DNA of 52,117 nt, taken from positions 1-52,117 of the forward strand of contig NCSJ02000303.1 in NCBI GenBank assembly GCA_002812745.2, written 5' to 3'. Each line of letters starts with the position of its first letter. The first letter of the stretch is position 1. This document shows positions 32,094 to 42,809 of the stretch, in pieces. Position numbers and translations under genes: made by a program. The notes under the pieces were generated by a model. It worked only from the letters and a program-made list of their open reading frames with translations, searched no databases and was not told the DNA's origin. The DNA is from Scytalidium lignicola (Eukaryota; Ascomycota; Leotiomycetes).

Positions 32094-34226
32094 ATGGCCC
32101 GACCCGAGCTTATGAGTTCGGTGCCGCGTGAGCTCCAAGAGCTATACTACGATGTCGTAGTCTGTCCAGATCTGGCAGCAGAAGGGAAAATGACACAGGC
32201 TTCCAGTTCAGCTAACAGCAGTGTCCCCGAGAGAACAAGCCTGGTCTACAAGGATGACCTCCGAATACCCAAAGAGATAGGCCCTGTCATGACCTATGAC
32301 GAGCAGCTAGCCGTAACTAGAGGTGGACCGTACTTCACGCCTATGATCTCGCATGGGAATAAGAGAGATTTGGACCTTACCCGTGAAACTTTCCAACTGC
32401 TCGATGTCCATGTGTCAATCCGTGTCTTGCATGTTCTGCCAGCGAAATCGCGACTCGATGATATCGAATGCGAGCTCCACGTAGTGCGCTTGGTTGATAA
32501 TCCCGTCTACGAAGCATTGTCTTATACTTGGGGAGACGAGTCTCATCGAAGATACATATCAGTCAATGGCCAGCGCTTCTCCGTCACCAGTAATCTATGG
32601 GCTGCTCTACGCTACTTGCGCCACACATCGGAAACCAGATGCCTCTGGGTGGACGCTATTTGCATCAATCAACAAAATATCATGGAGAGGAACTTCATGG
32701 TTTCGCAGATGCATATTATCTACCATAATTCAAAACGAGTTATCGCCTGGCTAGGAGATCCCACGGTACAGAGTGAACAAGGTTTCCGTTTCCTGGCGAA
32801 ATACATGAGCGAAGGACCTCCGTTGGGCGATGATCAGGAGGGATGGCAAGCCGTTGTGGAAAACTCTAAACCCATGCACGTCAACCTGTCAACTTGGGAG
32901 GACCTCTTAGACATTTTCGGACGGCCTTGGTGGTCTCGAGCTTGGATAGTACAGGAAGTCTCGTGCTCCCTCGCGGGGTGGACTTTGATGTGCGGCTCTT
33001 CTGAACTTAGTGGCAATCATCTCTCTTGCATACTTCCGCGCTTCTTCGATGCCCTAGAAGAGTCAGAGGTGCCACCAGAGGCAAAATCTATTCTAGACAG
33101 CGGCCCATTTGCCGTTCTCAGGATTGTCTTCAGTCGTCAGGCCCAGCTTGGGACGGTGTTGGTGCGCAATCGCCGGCAAAAAGCAAAGGAGGACAAAGAT
33201 AAAGTATATGCTTTTCTGAACATGGTAGCCCCCGCGATCACCGAGCTTCGACCCGATTACGGAAAGCCAACTACTGAGGTGTACTATCAGACTGCAGTTC
33301 AGTTAATCGTCAAGGGTGATGACCTCAAGGTGCTTAGTATTTGCGAGAATCAGGACAAGGAAGAGTTACAAAGTCTAACCAGCATTGATGGGATCCCTCG
33401 TAAATTCCTCCCTGATTTACCCACCTGGGTTCCCAACTGGTCAGAAGACAGGATTTCATCAGAGCTATGGGGTGGTTATATAAGTGAAAAGGTTGCCTAT
33501 CCATTTGAAGCATCAGGGAGGAAAGCCCCGGAGGTGAAATTCCATGGGAGCTCGCTGGTTGGTTCCAAAGGTCTTCTCACGATTCGAGCAAAGACCATAG
33601 CCACCGTCGATCAAGTTGGTCGAGATTGCTACGGCGAAACAGTCAGTGAAGCTATTCAAGATGCTTTCAGATTAGTTGCGAGCACCTCCATAGTCGTCCC
33701 GGCAGGTCAAAACGCGGGCGATGGTATACTGCGATCATTCACATTGGACCGAGATGCCGAAGGCGAGAGGACATATGAGGATATTGCTGGTGAGCCCTCA
33801 GAGATCACTCGAAGCATGCATCGAGCCATCATCGGCCGCAGGTTCTTCCGAACCAAAGAAGGTTTTGTCGGACTTGGCCCTCGTAGACTTAAAACCAACG
33901 ACAAAGTCGTGCTAGTGCCAGGATGTCATGTCCCTATACTGCTTCGCGCGGGCCTCTTTGTGAAAGACAGAAACAAAATAAAATGCAATAATCATGAGGA
34001 AGTTAAGGTGTGTTTAGCCCTTGGATGTGCGAAGAATTTTGTCGTAGTTGCACAGCGATACGAGGTCATCGGTGAGATATGTAAGTATACCTACTGTATG
34101 AGGTAGTGCAGAAGCTTAAGTATTACAGATCTTCATGGGGTGATGAACGGTGAGCTGAGTTCGATCTTAGAGAGTAATCTGGCAGAATTTATTCTTGCTG
34201 GAACGGAGGAAAAGGTTAAACTATAA
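32094..34226 (+). CDS. HET-domain (heterokaryon incompatibility) protein
   Basis: Exons 32094-34080 and 34129-34226 give 694 residues; the 48-bp intron (GTAAGT...ATTACAG) adds a C-terminal exon with the LHGVMNGE motif seen at the end of many HET proteins. Residues about 137-290 are the HET domain: YEALSYTWGD, then LWVDAICINQ, then RVIAWLGDP. A WSRAWIVQEV motif follows. HET domains trigger cell death after fusion of unlike fungal individuals or on recognition of non-self partners; they act in the cytoplasm and share a TIR-like fold. No NACHT, WD40 or ankyrin partner domain is present, so this is a stand-alone HET protein. The first 90 residues are variable. The start at 32094 is the first ATG of the frame. 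The family call is firm. Confidence 0.9.
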
Positions 34227-34575
34227 ACTATTAACAGGCGGTGGAAGGGCAGAGCGTAAGGCTGACCAGGGTTCTGGTTGGAAGGGATTAAGGATTGGAA
34301 TATAAGACTAGAAGAGGGGCAGGACATCCAGGGTGCTTAGTCGTAGCCCCCTTAGGGTAACTATGCAAAAGTAGGTATCTTCTACTACAGTACTAGTTAG
34401 TAAGTCTGAGTTAATATAGTTTTACCTTGCACCTTATTGTTTCATCACAAATTTTATTTCATTATAACTTAACCAATTGTAGTCAAATTCAAAATATAAT
34501 TAATTCTATTGATTTGTTATGATCTTCTTTTTTCTAATAATAGNAAAAATCTTCAAATTCAGATGAAAAGTAAAC
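34227..34575. other. Short AT-rich gap before transposon relic
   Basis: AT-rich; no gene. The N at 34544 follows the motif TAG before an A run. It may include the end of the transposon below, but I could not match terminal inverted repeats. Confidence 0.35.
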
Positions 34576-35340
34576 TCAATATTTTGTATGCCATCCGTCT
34601 GCCTTGATACATGCCTTAACTCTGTTCTTTATGCTTGCACCTAAATTATCAAAAATAGATTGAGGTATAGTATCCCACGCAGCTTGTAAAGCACTTTCTA
34701 GCTGCTGTCTTGCGTGTTCTGATTCGCTTGTCTTTTTAGCTATTTCTGGAAACATCTCAAATATTCNTTTTTTTGAGCTCTCATCAAATATGCTCAATTA
34801 GGTTGAGATCGCGCGAATATGGCGGCCAATCTTCAATTTTCTCAATCCCATGAGCAATAAACCATTCACGTACTTTAATAGCATTATAAATTGATGCATT
34901 ATCTTGCATAAAGACATATCCTCAGTCCAATTTTGTATATGCAGGAGCAACTTCTGCGTCAAGAACCTCTAAATAGGAATTAGCAGAATACCCATGCTTT
35001 TTAGACTCACAATCGCGGTCCTTAATATGAAGACTGGTTCTTTCAATATCCCAAAAGCATCTCCAGACCATAATCTTCATAGATTTATGACAATTGTAAG
35101 TCTGAATCATTTTCTTGTCCCATTTCTGGTTTGCTGTTCGGAATACCCATTCTTTTTGTTTGTCCCGCCCTCAATACAACTGTAATGCTGCATTAGTATT
35201 GCCTAGTCTTGCATGAATAGTATTTTGCTTAAGAGAAATATCAGACGTTGTATTTCCATTCCTTAACACGACTTTGTTAATAAGAGAATTGTACTTCGTC
35301 TTGTATAAATAATAATATTCGTGAAGAGACCTTAACATTT
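34576..35340 (-). pseudogene. Tc1/mariner-like transposase relic
   Basis: Read leftwards, the frame gives successive landmarks of fungal Tc1-like DDE transposases: QKWDKKMI, MVWRCFW, RDCESKKHGYSANSYLEVLD, a MQDNA motif with the second catalytic Asp, a DWPPYS...LNLIEH segment with the third acidic position, and the terminal GWHTKY before the stop at 34576. The N-terminal DNA-binding part is missing or unrecognisable. The frame is broken by TGA codons, two of them in tandem where the family has Trp-Trp (about 34796), which fits TGG-to-TGA transitions from RIP. Two Ns lie at homopolymers (34544, 34767). The element cannot be active. No terminal inverted repeats were found, so its outer borders are approximate. 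Confidence 0.85.
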
Positions 35341-35960
35341 AAGATTTATGCTGTAGTTTTTTTAGATTTTCTTTTTTTAGATTTTTGAAACTATATAGCA
35401 TTATATGTCGACGAGTATTATAAAGCAACATCATGTATATATGAGTATAACTTTCTGTAATAAAGAGAAGTTAAATAAGTAGTTAAGAGATTGATACAAT
35501 GAGACTGTATGTGAGAAAGTTGAATTTGTGAAGTTAGGAGGTGTGGTTCTAGTTGACGGGGATCAGGAATTAGCTCTAAAAGAATCTTTGACTTTTTCCA
35601 ATTTTAGCTCATGGCAGCTATTGCCGAGGAGCCGAAACAGGTCACCTTCGACTCACCCTTGTTCACCTGAAATCACCAAAAACTGCCGGTAAAAACAGCT
35701 TTGCTCACCTTTCCGAACGGAAACAGATTTTGTTCATGTCAAGATTGGCGTGTGATAATCGGCTGTAATATTTGTCAACGAATATCTTTATCTCTCAACA
35801 GATAATTAACCTGCTAATCAGTCTGATATCAATATCCGAAATAGTAAGAGAAACGTAGAGAGTCTACTTTTCTTAGCCTTGAGAGACTCTCTGTTAGTTT
35901 GACACGGAGCCCCACCTGTCTTCAACATCTCCTGTCGCAATTTGTAGGAGCCGCCTCACC
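35341..35960. other. Intergenic, no gene seen
   Basis: AT-rich near the transposon relic, then of normal composition. The last 200 bases should hold the promoter of the NIF3-like gene. No coding content is seen. Confidence 0.4.
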
Positions 35961-36400
35961 ATGGCGACTGCGACGCGTTTTAAGCTCATCTTCCACGTGC
36001 CTCTACCAGCTCTCGAAGCCTGTAAGACGGCAATATTCTCTGCTGGGGCAGGTCGCTACCCTGGTCCCGGAAACTATACTGAGTGCTGCTGGACCGTCGT
36101 AGGCACTGGCCAGTTCCGGCCAGGAGACACAGCGAATCCCCACATCGGAAGTGTTGGTATACTAGAACAGGTAGAGGAAGCTAGAGTGGAGACGCTGTGT
36201 CTTGGGGAGGATGTTACCAGGAAAGCAGTGGAGGCGTTGAAGAAGTAAGTTTATAATGCCAGCCTGCCATTCCTATAGATGTCAAGGGACGAACAACGTA
36301 GCTCTATATCATTCAATATGCACTCCGGTCTAACTATCTCTCTAGAGCCCATCCATATGAAAAGCCTTCATACGAAGTGTACAAATTGGAGGATTTCTGA
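35961..36400 (+). CDS. NIF3/YqfO-like single-domain protein
   Basis: Exons 35961-36244 and 36346-36400 give 112 residues; the 101-bp intron has GTAAGT, CTAAC and CTCTAG. The sequence FKLIFHVP, GAGRYPGPGNYTECCW, VGTGQFRPG, NPHIG and the last exon AHPYEKPSYEVYKLED match the small ferredoxin-like (PII-like) domain found inserted in bacterial NIF3/YqfO proteins and as stand-alone proteins in fungi. The di-metal NIF3 core itself is absent, so no hydrolase activity is expected; the family role is not established. The length is normal for the stand-alone form. The start is the ATG at 35961, in a good context (CACC ATGG). Confidence 0.85.
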
Positions 36401-37501
36401 ACTACAAAATTGAAACTACTTGGCATGGTCTAGTTGATGCTACGAAATGGATTTCCGTTCAACGTCCTGGGGAGAAGATTTTATTCTGTGCTGTTGATAT
36501 AGTTTAAAGTTGTTTATGGTGGTATTCAAATTTATTTGCCATTTATAGTACGGCGTTTATCACGCATATAAAACCCTCAACGTTAGGTACAAAACTAATC
36601 CTTTCATTTCCAACCCGAGCAAAGTGGGTAACTTGATAAGTTTCTGCCAGCCATTTTAAGACGCCGCATAAATATTTTATTAGTCGTGTTGCAGTTAACG
36701 ATAGTGCCATTCGACGCCTCAATGGACTCTAGCATATGGTCAATTGAATGTGTTACCTCTAGTTGTCATCAAGTCGGCCAAACCTTTTCTTCAGCCCAGT
36801 AATGTCAAGATCTTTGCTTTGCAGCTGAAAATCCCAAGTGGCAAATCAGTAATTATTACTACCCGTGGATTGTCAAGCTTAAGCATCTTCGTCTTGTAAA
36901 TATTAGAGAGGAATATATTACAACATGGCTCTGCTTCGTCGAGCTTTCCTTCACGGACAGAAATATAAGCATGGACCTAGTCTGTGTGGATCCAGTCCGG
37001 ATGATCTTTAAGTACAAGATCTTTAAGTACAACCTCGTGGAGCTCCCGAATTAATTTTCTGGCTTTCTTTTACTCTTCGCAATATATAGGACGAATTGGA
37101 GATCCCCAGGCCACAGGTCCCAATTCCATCATATGTAAGAGACCTCCTGGGAGACATCAACCAGACGCGCAGGCGCATACTTCGGAATTGCATTGATATG
37201 TTAAGCTGGTATTTATTGATTCAAAGATAAGAACTCTGAACATGAATGAGGGAGCTGTTGATAATATGGATCGTGTAATAATTACATAGTTTACGAGAGC
37301 CATCAATGAGAGGTTGGAGCCTATCATCATGGTTCGCTTTTGGCTTAGCGCCAACAATTCCAACAATCACGACCCCTAAAAACTTGATAATTTCCCGTTT
37401 CCTCCTTTTTCTTAAACAACGCGTCTGCCACGAAATAGCCTGTGAATAGTTAGAGTGTACTTAAGCTAATTGCTGTACTGGCTAAGAAGCTTTTTCTCAG
37501 C
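36401..37501. other. Intergenic with one coding relic
   Basis: Apart from the relic at 36791-37069, no gene is seen. The right end is the promoter side of the gene starting at 37502. Confidence 0.4.
36791..37069 (-). pseudogene. Coding relic with one stop and a 15-bp tandem duplication
   Basis: A frame of about 92 codons ending in TGA at 36791-36793 has protein-like composition (KARKLIRELHE, DHPDWIHTD, ISVREGKLDEAE) and one internal TAG directly after IHTD. An in-frame exact duplication of GATCTTTAAGTACAA (37003-37017 and 37018-37032, + strand) repeats the residues VLKD-L. The IHTD and RELHE segments recall protein-kinase-like catalytic loops, but the match is too short to name. Probably a decayed gene fragment. 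Confidence 0.35.
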
Positions 37502-38963
37502 ATGCACTTCCGTGTGGGTTTGAGAATCTTCCTCTTCCTCGCCTTTGCCGGCTACCTGGCACGAGATCCGATCGCCCGATTCATAGCTTGCATGAGGGAG
37601 CCTGGCCCCTCGTTCAATCCACATGAAATAGCAGACCTGCTATCAAACTATTATCAATTGCTACAGCGTATGCGCTATATCCCAGCCAGCTCGATCAAAT
37701 ATCCTCCGCACAGCCCGCCCATCAATGTTTCCCTTGCTCAGTCACTAGGTCTAGAGCCGCAGGTGATCGAATTACTGCAACTTCTTCCCTACGTAGAAAA
37801 CACGGGTAGCGAGGATGAGTTCATCATGTTCGGGTCTTTCATGGACTATAGGGCTGATGGTGCATTGGAACTAAGCCGTGATCCGGATTATGCAAGCCCG
37901 GAAGGTGGATTTGATGACGAGAATGGGCAATACGTACAACCATGGATAATACCGCTAAGTGAATGCGGGAACCACGGGAGTATTATATACTTGGATACCA
38001 GGAATAGTAAGTTAATGTTTTCCTTGTATCTACTTTATCATTGGCTTACCCCTGTCTGTTTATTGATGGGTGTTGGAGTCACTAATTCGCCGTGCAGGCG
38101 AGATCACGATGCTATGGCAGGCTGGTGGAGGAGATGGATCTTCAGACCCCTTCTTTTACGGCAAACCCGCACCGGCAAATAAGCCTCTACCTCATCCCGT
38201 AAATAGGAACCGTATCGAGCATTTCCCAAGTCGTCCGGCCACGGACTTTTTCGCGGACTTTACAAATCGGCTTATGACCCTCGAATGGATTCCTGACAGT
38301 AAATGGATGCATATGGTAGTCCATTATCCAGAAAGTACTGATCTGAAAGCGGACGAGGAATGGAGCGAGCTCAGAACTATATTTCTGGAGTTCGGTTGGC
38401 CTGATAACTTCGATGGACCTTCATTCGATGATGCGATGCATCGATATTACGAGTTTTCCAAGGTTAGAAGAGAGATGAATGATCTCGAATTTCAATTCAA
38501 GGTGCGGGAGGATTTTTACAAAAGTGGAATGAAACAATACCAGGAACTTCTTCAACGCAAAAACTCAAACGGGGTGTGGGATAACGATCCCAACAAGTCT
38601 CCTGCGGAGATCGAGGAACTGGAAGAGCAGGTGCGAAATGCTAAGGAGGCAATCGAACGGTGTAAAGATGAATATGAAGAGATGAAAAAGGACTATGAGG
38701 CTTCCATGTACAGGGATGCCGATACGAAGTGGAACATAGCATGGTATAGTCACTTTCGAGAATTGTATAGGTACAATTTACACAACTATGAGTGGATGAC
38801 CGGACAAGGGAAAGCCCACGTCACGGAAGAAGATCTAGAGAATACGAGACAGAAGATGGATAGACTGAAGTATCGAATGGAAAATGTGAGTAAGGAGCCC
38901 AGGACGGTAATGAAAGCCATCAAGCAGCCAAGAAATGAATTAGACATTCAGATATATTCTTAA
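37502..38963 (+). CDS. Unknown protein, hydrophobic start and coiled-coil end
   Basis: Exons 37502-38006 and 38098-38963 give about 456 residues; the 91-bp intron (GTAAGT...CACTAAT...GTGCAG) keeps phase and removes a stop. Residues about 4-20 (RVGLRIFLFLAFAGYLA) are hydrophobic and could be a signal anchor. The middle, including FMDYRADGALELSRD, PLSECGNHGSIIYLDT and TMLWQAGG, has the pattern of SMI1/KNR4-like domains (a glycine-rich 'IIYLDT' strand followed by an aromatic strand), which is my best but unproven suggestion. Residues about 310-400 are a Glu/Lys-rich coiled coil. The protein is soluble apart from the start. If SMI1/KNR4-like, a cell-wall or immunity-type role would be considered, but I do not assign one. 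Confidence 0.65.
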
Positions 38964-39067
38964 AATGATTTTTGCATACTCTCCTGAAAATAATATGCAT
39001 GCATAAATAATTCCATCCTTGAGTCTGTTTTATTTAACGCTTTCAACTTTATTTCTAGTCTCACAGA

Positions 39068-39787
39068 TTATGCCTCGCTGGTTCTCTGATCAATCATGGA
39101 CTTTTGTATCAGATACTTAAATACATCCTCAACATCGGTAACTTTGAACGAGGGGACATCTTCAAAACAGATGCCGTGTTTCACAATACCTGGATAACAT
39201 CAAAAAATTAACCTTCTCGTTAGGACATCATATAAGAAGTAACTCGTTATTTATTAGATCCAATTTCTTTTTATGCTCGCAATCGGCATACTATTACTTG
39301 TCTCCACCAAATCCGTTGTGAGTCCCTGTATCGGCTTACGCTGTGTATTTATAAAATATTGATCCTTACTCTTAATTACGGCGAAATTGTTCCGCAAGTA
39401 CATCTCTACATCGTACGCACTAAACCACAGACTGTACTTACGCCGCTATTCCTCAGACTGATAGTATGGTTTGTCTTTAAAATAATCCCTTACAAGCAAC
39501 TGCGGGGTGTTTTTGTTACCTGGATTATTTAGTGTTGAATAATGACTGTCTATGAAAAGCTGGTCTGTAATAGCCGTGAGCTGGCTGATTTTTGAAGCCA
39601 GCTCTGATCGAGAAAGGGGTCTAGGGCGGAGTGGAAATATTCGAGGGCCCACGCTGGCTGATGTTTTGGGGTCGCGAAGCGGAAAAGAAACCGATATCAA
39701 AGCAGTATGCATAATTCGGACTGCTAGGGAGGCGCTGGGGTAGGCATCTAGTTGAAGCTCTGGTGCTACATAGCTTGTTGTAAACTA
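39068..39787 (-). pseudogene. Unknown gene interrupted by an in-frame TAG
   Basis: An open frame from about 39784 runs through IMHTALISVSFPLRDP, ASKISQLTAITDQLF and PYYQSEE to TAG at 39446-39448. Beyond that stop the same frame stays open for about 50 codons with good composition (KYSLWFSAYDVEMYLRNNF). A 102-bp intron (39291-39190; GTATGC donor, CCTAAC branch, ATCCAG acceptor) leads to a last exon, 39189-39068 (ICFEDVPSFKVTDVEDVF). One stop in otherwise intact exons suggests a recent pseudogene, a base error or a hidden intron. The upstream limit is a TAG next to the end of the secreted-protein gene; no ATG earlier than 39712 is in frame. No family recognised. Confidence 0.45.
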
Positions 39788-39788
39788 G

Positions 39789-40269
39789 TCATGAAACATC
39801 TGTGATGCATTGTGACTCATGAAGAGTTCGTCTGTTATTCGCGCCTCCAATGTAGGTACTATTGAACGGAGAATCCCCACAGACTGCTCGTGCCGCTGCA
39901 ACGCAATGTTCCCAACGACCCTTCGTAATAATAATCGTAGTCCCAGCAGTTTCAACCTCAAGGTCAAATCTTGCGTCTCCGGAAATACCGCTGGTCTGAG
40001 TAGGCCGTCCTCCGCATTGTTGGATCGATCCGGCTATAATTACCTCCACAAATGTCCAAGAGAGCTACATTAATGTTATGACTGTTCAAAGTTCTAATAA
40101 TGAGTTAGCTCTGATAGAAGGAAAAGATTCATAGTTAACATACACTCCTTTATCCGTGCAAACGGTGTTGGTAATGGAGTTGGGGTCAACTGGCTTTGGC
40201 CGGTACCGGAGCAGGCAAGGCTACAGAAAGTTGTAATAGAAGAGTTGTAAAAAGAGACAATACCAGCAT
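39789..40269 (-). CDS. Small secreted cysteine-containing protein
   Basis: The ATG at 40269 opens a clear signal peptide: MLVLSLFTTLLLQLSVALPAP. That frame ends at a TGA about 28 codons in. Two models restore a full gene: splicing from a GTACCG donor at 40206 to the TGTAG acceptor at 40065, giving about 112 residues in phase; or a one-base shift near 40200 followed by a shorter intron from about 40145. The last exon (40064-39789) is open and holds four Cys (QQC, HC, VC, QC), an N-x-S/T site and an acidic/aromatic mix. No membrane segment besides the signal peptide. The size, secretion signal and Cys fit an effector-type or cell-wall-associated protein of unknown function. A similar gene lies 1.4 kb away. 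Confidence 0.55.
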
Positions 40270-41235
40270 CTTGATTATGAAAGTTAGGGGTACTAATAAA
40301 CTCTAAGTGAAATACTGTGTAGAAATAAATGGTATCTAGCCTGCTAGAACCGTAGCTATTTTGAAAGGATGAGAGTAGAAATTAACGGAATATTTGGTTT
40401 GTTCTACAGGATTTTGGTTCTCTATTTAAGCAAATTCAAACCCCACTAAATCGTAAATTATTAAGTATAATCTCATGTGTTGAACCTCCTAGTTGGCATG
40501 GGTTAAAAAGCTAGCCACCAGGAAATGATGAAACACGAGATTGAAAGTTTTATTTCCGTCAAAGCCAGTAGCTTTCGAGAATTGAACCTTAACATACGGA
40601 GGGTTCCTACAGCAGAATCGAACCTGGCACCGTTTCGAATGACCGTTTGAAGAGTTAAATCTCTCCATTTTGAGCATACAAGTCAGTTAGCCCTCAAGGG
40701 TATTGCACCTCTGGGGTCTAACCGACCTACATCCAGCTCCATTTCGTCTCATAAGAGGAATGGTGAGGGATGGTTGAGGCACCTTGGCGTGCTTGGAAAC
40801 AAGAAGGTTACGGTCGGTTAGGTTTATATTATGTGCACTCTGTTTACTCCTCCCGGTAGAAATGGAACCTTTTACTCCTATGCAAATGTGTAGCTTGCAT
40901 ATCTTAGGTTTAATTGGCGCGCAGGTTTAGACCGGGGTAGCTGAGAAGTCATTGGTCATCGAGGCGATTTACAGAGGACATAATTTGGATAAAGGGTTCC
41001 ACTTCCACCAGCCAAGGGAATATAGTAAGAATAGAGAGAAGTCGGCGTAAGTTACTCATGGTTAGTAGACATATTCCGAAATATATATTCGTGTTTTAAT
41101 TTGTAGGGAAATTAACATAAAAATCTCCGATGTTGTGTTAGATAACCTTGCCTTCAGATCAACTGTCCTTTTATATCCTGTCCCCTTAACTCCACCATAT
41201 GGCTTCTCCTCCTTAAATTCAATTCCACTGTCAAT
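40270..41235. other. Intergenic, no gene seen
   Basis: The open frame 40489-40677 (-) contains no known motif. Two tRNA T-arm-like sequences occur near 40570 and 40615, but no cloverleaf could be drawn. It separates the two small secreted-protein genes. Confidence 0.4.
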
Positions 41236-41717
41236 CTAGTACCCTTCATTCGTGTTCGGCACAATTGGCTGTAACCAGTAGGAGTGGCCGTTGTAGTGGT
41301 AGTTTCCGCCAATTTGGTTGGAATAGACGCATTGATTGTTTATGTCATTGAAAGCATCCTATATTTTTATATTTTGAGTCAGTTAACTAACTCCTCAGAA
41401 ATAAATTGCAGCATTGATAATATCACATACCCAGCAGACCTTGTAAGCGTCATCTAAATTACTGGTCACAAATCCCGCATGAGCATTCCCCGCTTGGACA
41501 GTACAAGTGGTTCCATCACCAGGCTGAGACTGGCAGTGACTCCTTGCCCGCCTGATGTGCATAGTTGGGCTCTGGCAGCCCAGATGTCGTCGTATATCTT
41601 GTCATAAAACTGCCATTTTGGAGTCGAAAAACAATTTGCTGCTGCGGCAATTTTAATGGAAATCAGGATGACAATAATGTGATAGGTTGATAGAATGGAA
41701 GATTTCGTAGACGCCAT
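41236..41717 (-). pseudogene. Small secreted cysteine-rich protein gene with frameshift
   Basis: The ATG at 41717 starts a signal peptide (MASTKSSILS, then a hydrophobic IIVILISI core and AAAA), followed by CFSTPKWQFYDKIYDDIW and AAR-A-QLC. Around 41520-41540 the coding signal passes to the next frame with a one-base offset; that frame continues with three more Cys-bearing blocks to a good 72-bp intron (41430-41359; GTATGT, AACTGAC, ATATAG) and a last exon ending in TAG at 41236-41238 (CVYSNQIGG, HSYWLQ). Taken together it would be a secreted protein of about 135 residues with five to six Cys. Whether the shift is a real lesion or a base-calling error is open; as sequenced the reading frame ends at 41466 after 83 residues. 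I recognise no family. Confidence 0.5.
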
Positions 41718-42622
41718 TATTAAGCTAAAGAAGTATATGGATAGTTTGAGATCTGGTTTGAATTAATAGTTCAGTATCTGTTTGGCGAAAGATAAGAATC
41801 TATGTTGTGGACGCCTGTTATATGGGCACCACAATATGTACAAGAATAGAGGCAACTTTTAGTACCAGCCCAGTTCAGCATCGAACATTGCTATTTTCTC
41901 ATGATTCCAACTATCCATAAACAGCTAAAATTAGTTCAATTTAAATATACGATGGACTCACCCCAATTGATGAGTGTCTGATTACGCTTGATGATCGCAT
42001 CTAAACGCCGCAATGTCGCTTAAATACGCATTGCCACACCCGAATTAGCATCAGCCAAGAAAACAGCGAGCCAATTGCTGACAGGATACGCAACAAATAC
42101 CACTGGTGTCCCAATGAGAACGGTTCCCAAGGCTTACACCATCCGTGAATCTCACCTAAACCATGGGTAACATTATTCTAGACAAACTATAATTTAGAAT
42201 TCTAGGCAAAGAGCCTTAAATTCTAAATTTATGTCGCCTACCCCTCACATGATTCCGGCCGCCAGAGGAATGCCAATTGGCCAAGAAGCTGACAGCGTAA
42301 GTGTTATGTTCAGACCAGGCAGTAGTGAAGGATGTTCCCAAGGTCATCAACAAATATAGCATCTCCAAGAGTTGATTACTGAGCAACAACGTTTAGCATT
42401 TGCATAAGTATAAACGAGCACTAAGAATAAACTGATATGAGGCAACATCTACCCCTCGGATAGATAAAGGAGATTTTTGTATTTAGAATATCTTAAATAT
42501 AACTAGCACTCATTAAGCAGTTTCCCACAAGATATTTTCCTAAACCTTGACAACAAGACAGGCCACTGGATTACCACAAAACAAGGTCGTAGTTTCCTGA
42601 TCTGTATGTACAAACTGATCAG
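41718..42622. other. Intergenic, no gene seen
   Basis: No coding content on either strand. AT-leaning, with no repeat or signal that I could name. Confidence 0.4.
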
Positions 42623-42809
42623 TGTCAGTACACTACCGATATAACACGTAGTACGTCACTTTATGGGTGATATACTAGTTGTGTTGATGGTTGATCGATT
42701 GTAAAGGTGGTGGGGTGGAGCTGTAGCTTAAGGCTACAGCTCCCCACTACCTAATTAGGACTAGCTAGCATGTGACTGATCGCGTCCACACGTGACTAGT
42801 CCACCAACA
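42623..42809. mobile_element. Dispersed TG...CA repeat, copy 2 (187 bp)
   Basis: Starts TGTCAGTACAC and ends CCACCAACA; it matches 26438-26620 throughout, apart from a few substitutions and a 3-4 base insertion near 42635. It contains the same GAGCTGTAGC...GCTACAGCTC hairpin. The flanks (ATCAG left, CTAAC right) do not form a target duplication, so one border may have changed since insertion. Confidence 0.7.

Noticed and set aside
31789..32115. 108-codon + frame before the HET gene
   Set aside because: Both strands are open here and the frame overlaps the HET start in another phase; no recognisable content.
40565..40630. Two T-arm-like GGTTCRATTC sequences on the - strand, tRNA candidates
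   Set aside because: No acceptor stem or anticodon arm pairs at the right distance; they are probably chance or remote remnants.
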